Below are positions 54,201 through 62,668 of a DNA stretch of 64,000 nt, one piece after another. The notes below the pieces were generated by a model that was not told the origin of the DNA, searched no databases, and was given only the letters and a program-made list of their open reading frames with translations. The translations under genes and the position numbers were made by a program. The stretch's first letter is position 1, and each line of letters starts with the position of its first letter. Source of the stretch: Hymenobacter lapidiphilus (GTDB lineage: Bacteria; Bacteroidota; Bacteroidia; Cytophagales; Hymenobacteraceae); NCBI RefSeq assembly GCF_013377885.1, contig NZ_JABKAU010000016.1, forward strand, positions 28,457 to 92,456, read 5' to 3'.

Positions 54201-55043
54201 TAGCCGGATGAGGCTGAGACGGCGGTAAGCGTCTTCTGATTTTTGCAGCTCTTCGCCGGACAGGCCAGCGGTTTCGCTGGCTGGGCGCGGAAAACGCACG
54301 CCACTTTCGGGGTGGGCGGCCCACTCGTACCAGGTGTATAGCTCGCGGTAGAATTTCTTGTTGAGCAGGGCAATATCCAGTGTTTCCTGCCAGGCACGGT
54401 GAAGGGCTACAAAGGAATCGAAGCGGTGACGCTGGTACAGCTCACCGAAGCTGAGGTCCTGAAGGATGGCGATGTGGCCGGGGTGCGGGTGTTCGAGGTT
54501 GATGCTTTTGACTAGCGTCACTTTCTCAAGCACGTCGCGGCCTTCGTCTTTCTTATTTAGTCGGCGATTGATAGCTGCTAGCGTGAGGCAGTCACCGTAG
54601 CGAAAAAGCACGAGGCAAGGCATGGGAAACAGCCGATTGAGCTCGCGCGTCATTTGGGCTAAATCGGTGCGGGTATAGCCGTCGCCGCTCAGCTCGATAG
54701 CCCAAAACAGGTAGGTTTCGATACGGGTACGGTCGACCTGCCGTGTATCAAAGAGGGACACCTGGTTGATGACCTCCGCCTGGGTTAGCTGAAACAACAG
54801 CTCAATGCGCTTCCACTCTTTCGTCCGAGCTCGTTCCTGGCTGAAGTTGTCCGTGGCGGTTACGTAGTCACTGATAAAACCCTGCGCCGTGTTATCAGGC
54901 AAGGGCGACTGCCGGCTGGTGTCGTAGCCGAGGGTATTGAATAAGTTGATGCCGGCCGCGAATAAGTTAACTGGCTGATTTATCGCGGTAGGCGCGAAGG
55001 CAGCGAGGGCGGCGGCAATTGGGTTTTTGGACGTGGTAAGCAT
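51222..55043 (-). CDS. Eco57I-like adenine methyltransferase, large single-chain type
   Basis: This 1273-residue protein has SAM-binding motif I at ILDPACGSGAF (D587), the amino-methyltransferase catalytic motif NPPY (N847 onward) and TGSFYTPREIVNYMVDESL ahead of motif I, a typical type I/IIG/PglX arrangement. The N-terminal 550 residues are a helical region with DxxR-like patches but no convincing nuclease site. The C-terminal about 400 residues should be the target-recognition region. NPPY indicates N6-adenine methylation. It lies between the helicase (108 bases) and the ATPase (3 bases), the usual place of the modification subunit in a multi-gene restriction system. Confidence 0.9.
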   Translation of the reverse strand: MLTTSKNPIAAALAAFAPTAINQPVNLFAAGINLFNTLGYDTSRQSPLPDNTAQGFISDYVTATDNFSQERARTKEWKRIELLFQLTQAEVINQVSLFDTRQVDRTRIETYLFWAIELSGDGYTRTDLAQMTRELNRLFPMPCLVLFRYGDCLTLAAINRRLNKKDEGRDVLEKVTLVKSINLEHPHPGHIAILQDLSFGELYQRHRFDSFVALHRAWQETLDIALLNKKFYRELYTWYEWAAHPESGVRFPRPASETAGLSGEELQKSEDAYRRLSLIRLLTRLIFVWFLREKKLVPADLFDAKNTLPDYLKKFNATDPNSSAFYQGILQNLFFATLNTPMKRDVEARMKKDPAAADELRRFLTVGDYNAYTDQTKYRGEELFNDSNAALGLFETVPFLNGGLFECLDTVDEGKEVRFDGFSSNPKKRATVPNVLFFGEKKGLDLVQAFGGDKKQRQVNALGLVRILEKYKFTIAENTPLEEEVALDPELLGKVFENLLATYNPETQTTARKQTGSFYTPREIVNYMVDESLKAYLAQALPPTIAPDDRLTQLFDDARPDTENPFGANSPDSVLLVDALSRCRILDPACGSGAFPMGILHRMVMLLRRLDPDNQRWRQTQLALAEAKLAEAKAEKDPEIRKNAVVAANQHMTVVLDSFQKDAEAAELTNTHLTEAQRRQNYARKLFLIENCIYGVDIQQIAVQIAKLRFFISLVAEQRVDDSQENRNILAMPNLETKFVAANTLIELEKGKGTFEHPLVKQRESELQNLRRELFFVRRFPDKKRLRVREKDKRQQLREALILSGFGEKAASQAADWSPLDVMHAAGYFDPETMFYINDGFDIVIGNPPYGAKLEKYYKSLYPETSYGGIESYKYFIDRGLRLTKISGILSYITSDSYLEKESFVDLRKFILKNSSSVKNHKLGLGIFENVGLPTSILFAVRHNKETAKLYVSDLSDLSIEVYMPLADSYLRRVEWKDSANFLFGSKSNLIDESGTRPLIELYDQVMGVKIYQVGKGLPKQTNHEIENDIFVSTKKQGANWLKFIDSGVKRYFLEQDVKFINYGKWLAEPRELRYFAPPKILIREVVNPRVYACYVEEPAVAKNTMAVIVEKDKKHSLKFLLALVNSSLFTFYILEKSPRGGNKLFPSITSGLIKKFPIKSVSEEEQIHFIRLVEYIIWLKEQEPNDLRTPFFEQVIDGMVYELYFPIAMQAAGCNVSKYLPLLPALHAEHALADKQLNNLYSIIEHKDHPLRKAIFFMKTVEEVVIVESKRK

Positions 55044-55150
55044 ACGCAGGTAAATGTAGGGAATCGCGGCGGGCAGGCACCCTTCGCGCCCTTGCTTCTC
55101 TCAGGAAGCTGAAAAAGCAAACTTTTAGTTGAAGAAGCTGGTGGCCTCTG

Positions 55151-58100
55151 CTATCGAAGGACTACCCACGTAACCAACTCAAATCCCTCTGTTTCCGGAG
55201 CAGCCATAAGCGTAGCGGCGCGGTCAGCTTTGAGGTGTAAGTTGGCTCTCTTGCGGAAAGTGGCTTTGATAGCAGCCAGTGCCTTGTTCAGCAACTCATT
55301 AGTGACGCTCATGTCATGCCCGTCGCCGGTTTCAGTGCTGAACAGGTCGCAGAGCTGTTCTATAGGCTCAGTCTGGCCCACGCAGAGCAGGCGCAGCATT
55401 TCCAGGGTCTGCTTGGCGTTGACGTAGTTGTAGCGCACGGTACCATCCTGGCGCACATACACCAGAAAGTGGGGCTGCAGGGGGTTCACTTTGTCCAACT
55501 CCTCGTCGCGGTTGGTGGCAGCAGAGCCGGTTGTACCGTCGAGGCCAGTATTTGGAGCGGGCAGCTGACGTAGGCAGAACACCGTGCCGGGGCGCAGCAC
55601 CTGGCGCTGGGCGTCGCTGAGTTTGTCGTAGTCGGGGCCGCCGAGATGCGCGTAGTCGCCGCCGGGGGCGGGCACTACAGCGTAGAGGCCGGGAGGGGCA
55701 TTTTCGAGTTCCTGGCGGTGGGCATCGAGGTAGCGCAGCAGCTCGGCCCGGAAATCATCGAGCGTGAAGTCTGATAACGAAACACTGTCCTGGAGGTCTT
55801 CGAGGTCCAGCACCTCGTCTTTGAGGCGTAGCAGCTGGCGGTCGCGGAATTTCAGTTCATCCTCGGCAATTAACTCTTCCAGCTGGCGGTCGTTGCCGAG
55901 CAGGTTGTCGTCGCCGGCGGCCGAAATGTCGGCCAGGGCCATGCGGGCCTCGACACGGCTTTTGAGGTTGATGTACTTGTCGAGGTGAGGTGTGGGCCAG
56001 AAGTTTACCAGCTGAATCCGCGTGTTGATGGACCCGAGGCGGTCGATGCGGCCGAAGCGCTGGATGATGCGCACGGGGTTCCAGTGAATGTCGTAGTTCA
56101 CGAGGTAGTCGCCGTCCTGCAAGTTCTGACCTTCCGAAATACAGTCGGTGGCGATGAGCACCGAAATTTCTCCTTGCTGCGGCATTTTGGCCTGCAAATG
56201 CCGCTTCTTGGAAACCGGCGAGAAGTTGGTGAGAATGGCGTTGAAGTCGGTTTGACGGGCGAAACCAGCGGGGGTGAACGTTGTTTGGTTGGTGCCAGCG
56301 CCGCCCGAAACCAGGGCAGTATGCACGTTATGGGTATCGCGCAGCCAGCCGTGCAGCTGCTGGTAGAGGTAGCTGGCGGTGTCGGCGAAGGCAGTGAAAA
56401 CTATAATCTTCTTGTTTTGGCCGTTGAGCGGGGCGGCCAGCTTGTCGGTAATCAACTGGCGGAGGTCGGCCAGCTTGGCGTCGCGGGTGCCGTCGATGAC
56501 GGCCGCGATGCTTTCCAGGGTAGAAAGCCGGTCGAAGTCATCGCGCAGGTCGGTGAGCCAGTCGTCGAGGCGCAAGTGGGCGAGGTTGAACTTGAGGTTT
56601 TTGCCCACGAAATTTTCCAGCACGGCAGCCAGGTCGTCGTCGCCTTCGGGGTCGGCCTCGGGCTGAATATCGGCAAAGTCGATGTCAGGATTAGCAGCCT
56701 GGTGGGTCTGAAAAGCGTGAATGCGCTTCTGTAGCGCCTGCATTTTTTCCAGCGTCCGGCCCATCGAAATCTGGAACGACTTGACGGAGCTTTCTAGGCG
56801 CTTCAGAAATCCGATTTTCATCATGTTGATGAGCGTCATCTCGCGCTTGGCCTGGGTGAAGGTGGCAATGCGCAGCTGCATCTGCTGGCGGGCAACGTCT
56901 TCGTAATAGGCTTTGTACTCTTCCCGCACGTAACGAGAGGGGTTGTAAAGCGAAAGCTGGTAGCCCTCAATAAGCTTGTTTACGGCATCATAGCTGGGGA
57001 ACTTACCTTTCAAATCAATGTCCGGGAATACCGCCAGCGGCTTCAGGCGCTTGGGGAACTCGCCCATCTCCTTCGAGTCGTAGTTGCGCTTAATCTGGTT
57101 GCGCGAGCGGGCAATGGTCATCTCATCGAGCAACTTGAAAAACCCGGAGTCCAGCTTTTCAAACAGCTCCTGGGCGTTGCGCTCGTGGCCGGGCTTGCCC
57201 TCGGCCCACTGGGTAAACTGGCTTTGGGCCAGCTTTAGGGTCTGGCCTAGGTTGGCTACGCCGGTGGTGGCGGCCAGGGCGTCGTCTTTGCCCTCGGTGA
57301 TGAGGTAAAGCTGGTTGCGCAAGTCGCGCAGGGTATTGTTGACCGGGGTGGCCGAGAGCAGTAGCACCTTGGTTTTGACTCCAGAGGCAATGACGTCGTT
57401 CAGAACCCGCTGGTAGCGGGTGGGGCCGCGTCCGTCTTTCGCCGTCGAGCTGTTGCGGAAGTTGTGCGACTCGTCAATTACTACCAAGTCGTAGGCACCC
57501 CAAGTGAAGTTGTCGAGGTTGATGCCATCGGCCGCGGCCACCGCACCTGCCGGCCGGTTCAGGTCGGTGTGGTAGAGCACGGTGTAGGAAAACCGGTCTT
57601 TTTTAAAGGGGTTGAGGCTGTCGCCTTTGTGCGCCTGGTAGATGGTCCAGTTCTCACTTAGCTTTTTGGGGCAGATAACCAGTACCCGGCCGTTTAGCAA
57701 TTCGAAGTAGCGAATCACCGCCAAGGCTTCAAACGTTTTGCCTAAGCCCACGGAATCGGCTATAATGCAGCCTCCGTGCCGTAGCAGCTTATTGATAGCA
57801 CCGCGTACGCCATCCTTCTGAAAAGAATAAAGCTGATTCCAGACTTCAGATTCGTAAAAACCTGTTTTTTCAGTCAGCAGCCCGCCCTTCACCTGCTCTT
57901 CCAAAAACCTACCGAACAGATGATAGAGCGTTTTGTAATAGACTAATTCAGGGGGGGTATCTACATATAGCTGGCGCAGGTATTTAAGCACCTCTTCCCG
58001 CACGTCACGGACCAACGTAGGGTCAGTCCAAAGTTCTTCAAACCACTGCTTCAGGTCCTGGACGGTGGCTTTGCTGTCCACCACCATGTTTAACTCTCTG

Positions 58101-58576
58101 TTAGCACGCTTGGTGAGGCCAAGGCCAGCCACCGTGAAGTTAGAGCTGCCCATGATGGCCTCCTGGATTTTGCCGCCGTGCTGGCTGATGTGGTAGAGCT
58201 TGCCGTGGAGGAAGTTTGGCTTCACCATTGAGCGAATTTCCACTTTATCGGAAATCCACTGGGCACAGTCACGGGCTGCCTCGCGCTGCTTTAAGGCGTT
58301 GTACAGGCTGAGTTGGTCACCGGCTAGCCGAAATTCTTTAACTGATGTTTTCTCGGGGTCGAGGTTGAGAAAGTTGGGCTCTCCGAATAGGAAGCGCAGC
58401 TTTTTAATGCCGTCGAACTGACCTTTCAGCTTTGAGTGATGGTAGGCATTAATGGTGAAGTATGCTGAAACGAAAGCACACTCGGCACCGGGCTCGGCTA
58501 AATGGGCAGTTAAGAAATCAGCCACTGCTCCTCGCTCGGCATTGTCACGAATGAGGGAGTGGTCGCTAAGAGACAT
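55151..58576 (-). CDS. SNF2/DEAD-like helicase with N-terminal phospholipase-D nuclease domain
   Basis: This is about 1141 residues from the ATG at 58576. The N-terminal PLD domain has HGKLYH (H124, K126) and GSSNFT, but one HKD motif only, so it would dimerise to cut. The helicase part has GLGKT (K280), DESH (368-371), LLLSATPVNN, and in lobe two VLIATDCISEGQNLQD and IIQRFGRIDRLGS, typical of superfamily-2 translocases. PLD-helicase fusions serve as the restriction arm in several methyltransferase-linked defence systems. It is the first gene of the six-gene operon and starts 99 bases after the element's dnaB. Confidence 0.92.
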   Translation of the reverse strand: MSLSDHSLIRDNAERGAVADFLTAHLAEPGAECAFVSAYFTINAYHHSKLKGQFDGIKKLRFLFGEPNFLNLDPEKTSVKEFRLAGDQLSLYNALKQREAARDCAQWISDKVEIRSMVKPNFLHGKLYHISQHGGKIQEAIMGSSNFTVAGLGLTKRANRELNMVVDSKATVQDLKQWFEELWTDPTLVRDVREEVLKYLRQLYVDTPPELVYYKTLYHLFGRFLEEQVKGGLLTEKTGFYESEVWNQLYSFQKDGVRGAINKLLRHGGCIIADSVGLGKTFEALAVIRYFELLNGRVLVICPKKLSENWTIYQAHKGDSLNPFKKDRFSYTVLYHTDLNRPAGAVAAADGINLDNFTWGAYDLVVIDESHNFRNSSTAKDGRGPTRYQRVLNDVIASGVKTKVLLLSATPVNNTLRDLRNQLYLITEGKDDALAATTGVANLGQTLKLAQSQFTQWAEGKPGHERNAQELFEKLDSGFFKLLDEMTIARSRNQIKRNYDSKEMGEFPKRLKPLAVFPDIDLKGKFPSYDAVNKLIEGYQLSLYNPSRYVREEYKAYYEDVARQQMQLRIATFTQAKREMTLINMMKIGFLKRLESSVKSFQISMGRTLEKMQALQKRIHAFQTHQAANPDIDFADIQPEADPEGDDDLAAVLENFVGKNLKFNLAHLRLDDWLTDLRDDFDRLSTLESIAAVIDGTRDAKLADLRQLITDKLAAPLNGQNKKIIVFTAFADTASYLYQQLHGWLRDTHNVHTALVSGGAGTNQTTFTPAGFARQTDFNAILTNFSPVSKKRHLQAKMPQQGEISVLIATDCISEGQNLQDGDYLVNYDIHWNPVRIIQRFGRIDRLGSINTRIQLVNFWPTPHLDKYINLKSRVEARMALADISAAGDDNLLGNDRQLEELIAEDELKFRDRQLLRLKDEVLDLEDLQDSVSLSDFTLDDFRAELLRYLDAHRQELENAPPGLYAVVPAPGGDYAHLGGPDYDKLSDAQRQVLRPGTVFCLRQLPAPNTGLDGTTGSAATNRDEELDKVNPLQPHFLVYVRQDGTVRYNYVNAKQTLEMLRLLCVGQTEPIEQLCDLFSTETGDGHDMSVTNELLNKALAAIKATFRKRANLHLKADRAATLMAAPETEGFELVTWVVLR

Positions 58577-58668
58577 AAATACAAGGTTTACTAAAAGTAC
58601 GAATCTAGGTTGAGCATGCTTCTCGTACAACTTTCTTAGACTCGGTATTTGAATTTATTGCTCTATAC

Positions 58669-58678
58669 TAACATGTTA
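58669..58678. promoter_or_regulatory. TAACATGTTA palindrome at the dnaB stop, candidate repressor site
   Basis: This perfect 10-bp palindrome contains the GTTA half-site seen at the repressor/Cro promoters and overlaps the dnaB stop codon. It lies upstream of the defence operon, so it could link its expression to the element's repressor. Confidence 0.35.
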
Positions 58679-60058
58679 CATATCTTTAAATAGACCCCTC
58701 CGCAGGTTGCACCCTGCTATTACTTCATCCGTGGCGCCGTTGCGGTGCTTGGCTATGTCGAACAAAATCGTGTCAGCGGTGGCGGTGCCGTCCTCATACT
58801 CGGCGATTTTATAGTACTCGCCGCGCCAGAGGAAGATGATGCAATCGGCGTCCTGCTCCAGGCTGCCGGACTCGCGCAGGTCCGAGAGCAGCGGGCGCTT
58901 CTCCCCTCCCCTTTTCTCCACGTCGCGGGAGAGTTGGGACAGGGCCAGGACGGGCGCGTTGAGCTCCTTGGCCAGCTCTTTCAGGCTGCGGCTGATGCTG
59001 CCTACCTCCTGCTCGCGGTTACCTTTTGTATCGCCGCGCATGAGCTGGATATAGTCGACCAGAACGAGGCTCAGGGGCTGTTGGGCGTGGAGGCGGGCGC
59101 ACTTGGCGCGCAGTTGCTGGATACTCAGGCCGGGCGTGTCGTCGAGGTGCAGCAGGTGGCCGTGGGTGCGCAGGCGTTGGGCCTGCTCGCGGATGTGGGC
59201 CACCTGCCCCAGGCCGCCGGGGAGGTTGCCGCGGCGCAGGTCGGAGTTGGAGTAGCCGGGTACTTCGCTGGCAATCATGCGCTGCATAAGCTGCAGGGTG
59301 GGCATTTCGAGGCTGAAGATGGCGGTGTGGTGGCTGTGGTCGAGGGCGGCGGTGCGGGCGAAGTGCAGCAGGGCGGCGGTTTTGCCCATGGCGGGCCGGG
59401 CGGCCAGGATGATGAGGTCGGCGGGCTGCCAGCCGCCGGTAAGGCCATCGAGCTGGGTGAGGCCGGTGGGTATGCCGGTCAGGCCGTGCTGGCCGACGGA
59501 CTGGGCGAGGCGTTCGAACGTGGCGTCGAATGCGGCGGCGGCGGTCTGGCCGGGCTTGGTTTCAAGGGAGCGGTGAAGGCTGGTGAGGTAGGTTTGGGCG
59601 GTGGCCAGCAGCTCCAGCGGGTCGCGGGAATCGTCGTAGCCGTGGGCGGCCAGCTCAGTGCCGGCGCGGATGACGACGCGGCGGGCATACTGCTGCTGCA
59701 GGATGCGGCAGTGGGTATCGAGGTGGGCGGCGGAGTTAATTTTTTGCGTGAGCTGGGCAATGAAGTGCGGGCCGCCGGTGCGCGCCAGCGTGCCCCGGTG
59801 GCGCAGCCGGGCTACGACGGTAAGCAGGTCGGCGTGGTCACCCGCCTGCACCAGGTCGCGGATGGCCAGGTACACCTGCTGGTGGGCGGCGGAGTAGAAC
59901 ACCTCCTCGGTGGGCAGTAGCGCCAGCAGGGTGCGCTGGGCATCGGCTTCGAGCAGGGCCGCGCCGAGGACAGCCGCCTCCAGGTCGAGGGCCTGCGGGG
60001 GCAGCTGGCCGGTGGCGGGTGCGGAAACGGCGGGGCGAGCAGGACTGTGCGGGGCCAT
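58676..60058 (-). CDS. dnaB: Replicative DNA helicase, DnaB type, element-encoded
   Basis: This 460-residue hexameric helicase has the N-terminal DnaB domain (LDLEAAVLGAALLEADAQRTLLALL) and the RecA-like motor: Walker A ARPAMGKTA (K226), IFSLEMPTLQLMQRMI, the Walker B segment LVLVDYIQLM, and SQLSRDVEKRGG with the arginine finger region. The gene is element-encoded, next to its own initiator-like gene, so the element can probably load its own replication fork. Its start is 15 bases after the stop of the initiator gene. Confidence 0.94.
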   Translation of the reverse strand: MAPHSPARPAVSAPATGQLPPQALDLEAAVLGAALLEADAQRTLLALLPTEEVFYSAAHQQVYLAIRDLVQAGDHADLLTVVARLRHRGTLARTGGPHFIAQLTQKINSAAHLDTHCRILQQQYARRVVIRAGTELAAHGYDDSRDPLELLATAQTYLTSLHRSLETKPGQTAAAAFDATFERLAQSVGQHGLTGIPTGLTQLDGLTGGWQPADLIILAARPAMGKTAALLHFARTAALDHSHHTAIFSLEMPTLQLMQRMIASEVPGYSNSDLRRGNLPGGLGQVAHIREQAQRLRTHGHLLHLDDTPGLSIQQLRAKCARLHAQQPLSLVLVDYIQLMRGDTKGNREQEVGSISRSLKELAKELNAPVLALSQLSRDVEKRGGEKRPLLSDLRESGSLEQDADCIIFLWRGEYYKIAEYEDGTATADTILFDIAKHRNGATDEVIAGCNLRRGLFKDM

Positions 60059-60073
60059 GGTGGGGGTGCCGGG

Positions 60074-60889
60074 TTAGCTCCAGCGGGCGGGGTCGGTGGA
60101 TTTGGGGGCGGTGCGGGCGCGGGTCGGGGCGGGTGGCCCGGTGCCGGTGCGGGCGGCCGCCGCGGCCTGGAACTGCGGGCGGCGGCGCATCCAGTTGCGG
60201 AAGGAGGCGCGCCAGTCCACCATCAGGGTTTTGCCGCTGACGCGCCAGCCGTTGCTTTCGTAGTGGTCGTGGAAGGTGGCGGCTTCCGTTTGGGCGTCGG
60301 CGCTGCCGGGGTGCTGCTCGTTGGCGTATTCCCGGACTTCAGCCAGTGCGGGCGGCGGGCCTCCTTTGGAACGCTTGCCGGCTGGCTTTTCAACTTTCTT
60401 CTCAGCAGTGCGGGCGGGCGGGGCGGCGTCAGCCGCCTCACTCTCTTTTACTGAAGTTGTAATTGAAGATGAAAATGAAGGGGTTGGAATTTGCTTAACC
60501 CGGGTGGTTGGCTTTTGCTTAGATGCTTGGTTAAGCAAATTGGGGTTACCGCCCTTTTTACCCGCTTCCGTGCGTATCCGGCGCAGCCGCTCATCCTTGA
60601 CCATGCGGCGGCAGAACAGCGCGCCGTCGGACTCGCGGCGGCTGGCCACGCCGTAGTCGAGCAGGGTGGTTAGCATTTGGTTGGCCGTTTGGTTATCCAA
60701 ACCGAGGCGGCGGGCAATAACGGCATCGGGCATGGGCTGGCCGTTGACGAGCAGCACGCCGCGTTCGTCGCTGTCGTGCATCATTAGCAGCAGCTCGAAC
60801 CAGGCCCCACGCTGCGCGAGGTCGAGGGCTTGGACGCCCTGGTCCTTGTGCCAGTCGCCGGGGTAGAACTGGATGGCCGGAAGCTTCAT
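60074..60889 (-). CDS. Replication initiator/helicase-loader-like protein
   Basis: This 271-residue protein has the opening AIQFYPGDWHKDQGVQALDLAQRGAWFELL, which is the DUF1376-like winged-helix pattern of phage replication proteins. It is followed by a second helix-turn-helix (DAVIARRLGLDNQTANQMLTTLLDYGV). The middle is a Lys/Pro/Ala-rich linker. The C-terminus has FHDHYESNGW...LMVDWRASFRNWMRR, a motif seen at the end of phage O-like and DnaD-like loaders. With dnaB downstream it probably marks the origin and loads the helicase. Iteron candidates in its own sequence are not evident. Confidence 0.82.
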   Translation of the reverse strand: MKLPAIQFYPGDWHKDQGVQALDLAQRGAWFELLLMMHDSDERGVLLVNGQPMPDAVIARRLGLDNQTANQMLTTLLDYGVASRRESDGALFCRRMVKDERLRRIRTEAGKKGGNPNLLNQASKQKPTTRVKQIPTPSFSSSITTSVKESEAADAAPPARTAEKKVEKPAGKRSKGGPPPALAEVREYANEQHPGSADAQTEAATFHDHYESNGWRVSGKTLMVDWRASFRNWMRRRPQFQAAAAARTGTGPPAPTRARTAPKSTDPARWS

Positions 60890-60896
60890 GTTTTGA

Positions 60897-60993
60897 GCTT
60901 TTAGCTGACAGCTGCTAGCTGTTAGCTTATGTTCAGGAGGAATACCCGCTTGGCTTTCGGGCCGTGAAGGCGGAAAAGCTATCAGCTAAAAGC
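60897..60993. repeat. Palindromic repeat with 17-bp arms between two phage-type genes
   Basis: Arms 60897-60913 and 60977-60993 pair with one mismatch. The right arm supplies the last codons and the stop of the 60982-61524 gene, and the left arm lies just upstream of the initiator gene. Confidence 0.6.
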
Positions 60994-61524
60994 CAGAGCC
61001 AACTGGCGGTAGTCGGTGCATTTGCCGCGCAGGGCCGCTTCCACTTCCACCAAGGCAGTCTGTAGCGTGGTTTCGAGCAGGCCGGTGTAGGAGTAGCTGG
61101 CCTGCTCGTCGTCGAAGGACTGGTAGGGCGTGGTCAGGTTGAGCACCCGGCCGCCGGTTAGCTCGCGCTGGCCGATGAGCGTGACGCCGCCCTGGTAGCG
61201 ACCTATCGAGAAGCCGGTGAAGGTGAAGGCCTCGAACAGGGCCGGTAGCTCTTCGGAATCGTCGGGCCAGAAGTCGGGCGTTTCGGCCAGTTGCTCGGTG
61301 AGCAGGCACAGGTGGGGCACCAGGCGGCTGAGGGCGTGGGGCAAGTCGGCGTGGACCTGCTCGGCACAGGTCAGGGCGAAGGTGCGGGGTGGGGCCTCCG
61401 GGGTACGCTGCTCGGTGAATTCGCAGGTCAGGTGCTGGTCTTTGACCTTGGCCTTCTGAATGGTGATGATGGACGTAGTGGCCTCCGGACTATCCGGCCC
61501 GACAGTTGGCAGTAGCTGGGACAT
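60982..61524 (-). CDS. Conserved phage-type protein of unknown function
   Basis: This 180-residue protein has TFTGFSIGRYQGGVTLIGQRELTGG near residue 105-130, then VLNLTTPYQSFDD and a helical end (LLETTLQTALVEVEAALRGK). I recognise this GFSIG..GGVTLIGQREL pattern from unannotated Bacteroidota phage proteins near replication genes. No catalytic motif is visible. A palindromic repeat overlaps its stop, which may have trimmed or extended its C-terminus. Confidence 0.72.
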   Translation of the reverse strand: MSQLLPTVGPDSPEATTSIITIQKAKVKDQHLTCEFTEQRTPEAPPRTFALTCAEQVHADLPHALSRLVPHLCLLTEQLAETPDFWPDDSEELPALFEAFTFTGFSIGRYQGGVTLIGQRELTGGRVLNLTTPYQSFDDEQASYSYTGLLETTLQTALVEVEAALRGKCTDYRQLALAFS

Positions 61525-61589
61525 GGGGGAATGAGGAGTTGGGCCGCCTTTAGCGGCGGCGGATGAGTCTACCGTTGCCGGGTAGCGAA

Positions 61590-61979
61590 TCAGGATGGCC
61601 GGCTGGCGCGGCGGCCCCGGACGCGGGGCGGCGGGGCGGTTACCGGCTCGGCATCGGTGCGGTTGCGGTGCTGCCAGTCGTTGATTTGGGACAGCAGCAC
61701 CCGGTCGCCGCGGCTGGACTCGCCGGTGACATAGTGCAGGCGGCGCGGGTGGTGGCCGGGCAGGCGCATGTAATCACGCAGGGTTTCGGGGTGCAGGCCC
61801 AGCAGCTCGGCCGTGCGGGGCACCGAGTAGGCCGGGTCGGGGGCGGGCGAGGCTTCGAGCTGGCGGCGGGCCTCGGCGGCGCAGGCCCGCTCCAGTGACT
61901 CGCGCACCCATTCGTGGTTGTCGGGCATCCGCACAGTGATGTGCAGGCCGTCGGCAGTGATAGTGGTTAGCTCAGTCAT
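61590..61979 (-). CDS. Helix-turn-helix DNA-binding protein, MerR/Xis-like
   Basis: A 129-residue product starts at the ATG at 61979, which overlaps the stop of the upstream gene. The middle (about 50-105) reads YSVPRTAELLGLHPETLRDYM and RLHYVTGESSRGDRVLLSQINDWQH, a winged helix-turn-helix of the excisionase/MerR type. It could be a regulator of the replication block or the missing excisionase; position far from int does not settle this. The C-terminal tail is basic (PPPRVRGRRASRPS). Confidence 0.75.
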   Translation of the reverse strand: MTELTTITADGLHITVRMPDNHEWVRESLERACAAEARRQLEASPAPDPAYSVPRTAELLGLHPETLRDYMRLPGHHPRRLHYVTGESSRGDRVLLSQINDWQHRNRTDAEPVTAPPPRVRGRRASRPS

Positions 61980-62436
61980 GGCTGGGGCGGGTTTTGCGGG
62001 GCCGGCCCCGGCGGGCGGGTGGCGCGACGACGGGAGTGGGAGTTGGATTGGCCGCTGGGGCGGGCGCGGCGGCCTCGGGCCAGAACCAGCCGCCATTCTG
62101 GGGACGCGGGGCGCCGCCGGATAGCTGGCGGTGGCGCAGCATGCGCTGCACCGGCGGCAGCACGGCGGCCATGGTGTTGGCGTCGAACTCGTACTGCCAG
62201 ATTTCCAGCCACACGGCCTCGCGGTGGGTCAGGTAGCCGCTTTCCAGCGCCTCGGCCAGCTCCTGGCAATGGGCGGGCGTGGGGCGGGCATGGTCGCCGG
62301 TGAGGCGGGTTTTGGGGCAGGCACGCACGGCGGCCTCCAGGGCAGTAGTGGCCTCGCGGGGCTCCTCGGTCAGGTAGGGCGCGGGCGGCAGCGGGCGTTG
62401 GGGGTAGGGCTGGTTGGCGGGGAAGAACAGCATCAT
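61972..62436 (-). CDS. Hypothetical protein of the right-end replication block
   Basis: This protein is 154 residues from the ATG at 62436 (a second ATG follows immediately). The N-terminal part is Pro-rich. The conserved-looking core is AHCQELAEALESGYLTHREAVWLEIWQYEFDANTMAAVLPPVQRML, which is helical. The C-terminus is a basic Ala/Pro/Arg tail. No family was recognised. It overlaps the helix-turn-helix gene downstream by 8 bases and follows the Cro-like gene by 7, so the three are one transcription unit. Confidence 0.68.
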   Translation of the reverse strand: MMLFFPANQPYPQRPLPPAPYLTEEPREATTALEAAVRACPKTRLTGDHARPTPAHCQELAEALESGYLTHREAVWLEIWQYEFDANTMAAVLPPVQRMLRHRQLSGGAPRPQNGGWFWPEAAAPAPAANPTPTPVVAPPARRGRPRKTRPSHD

Positions 62437-62443
62437 GGCGGGG

Positions 62444-62668
62444 CTATTTTGTAAGCTGGTTAAGGTCGTGCTGGACGTTTTGGGAGCCGGCCTCTTTGAT
62501 GAGGCGCACGGCCTCGGCCACGGCGGGGTGGGACGGCCGGGCCTTCTGCAAAGCCTTGGACACGGCCGCGTGCGACATTTTGAGGGAGCGGGCAATGCTG
62601 GATATTGCGCCGTGCGGCAACAACATTCGCAGGTCGGCCGGCGTAGTCACGGTTTCAAATGGTTGCAT
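62444..62668 (-). CDS. Small Cro-like helix-turn-helix regulator
   Basis: This 74-residue protein contains GAISSIARSLKMSHAAVSKAL (about 20-40), a textbook helix-turn-helix, and AVAEAVRLIKE after it. It is divergent from the S24 repressor gene, and the 73-base gap holds promoters for both. That is the geometry of a CI/Cro switch: this protein would be the early gene product that counteracts or replaces the repressor and begins the leftward replication operon. Confidence 0.82.
   Translation of the reverse strand: MQPFETVTTPADLRMLLPHGAISSIARSLKMSHAAVSKALQKARPSHPAVAEAVRLIKEAGSQNVQHDLNQLTK

Noticed and set aside
45534..58576. Complete BREX or DISARM system
   Set aside because: The methyltransferase and PLD-helicase are compatible, but pglZ, brxC, brxL (BREX) and drmA/drmB (DISARM) are not seen.
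58745..59920. 391-codon plus-strand frame opposite dnaB
   Set aside because: Gly/Val/Ala/Gln-rich shadow frame; DnaB motifs are on the minus strand.
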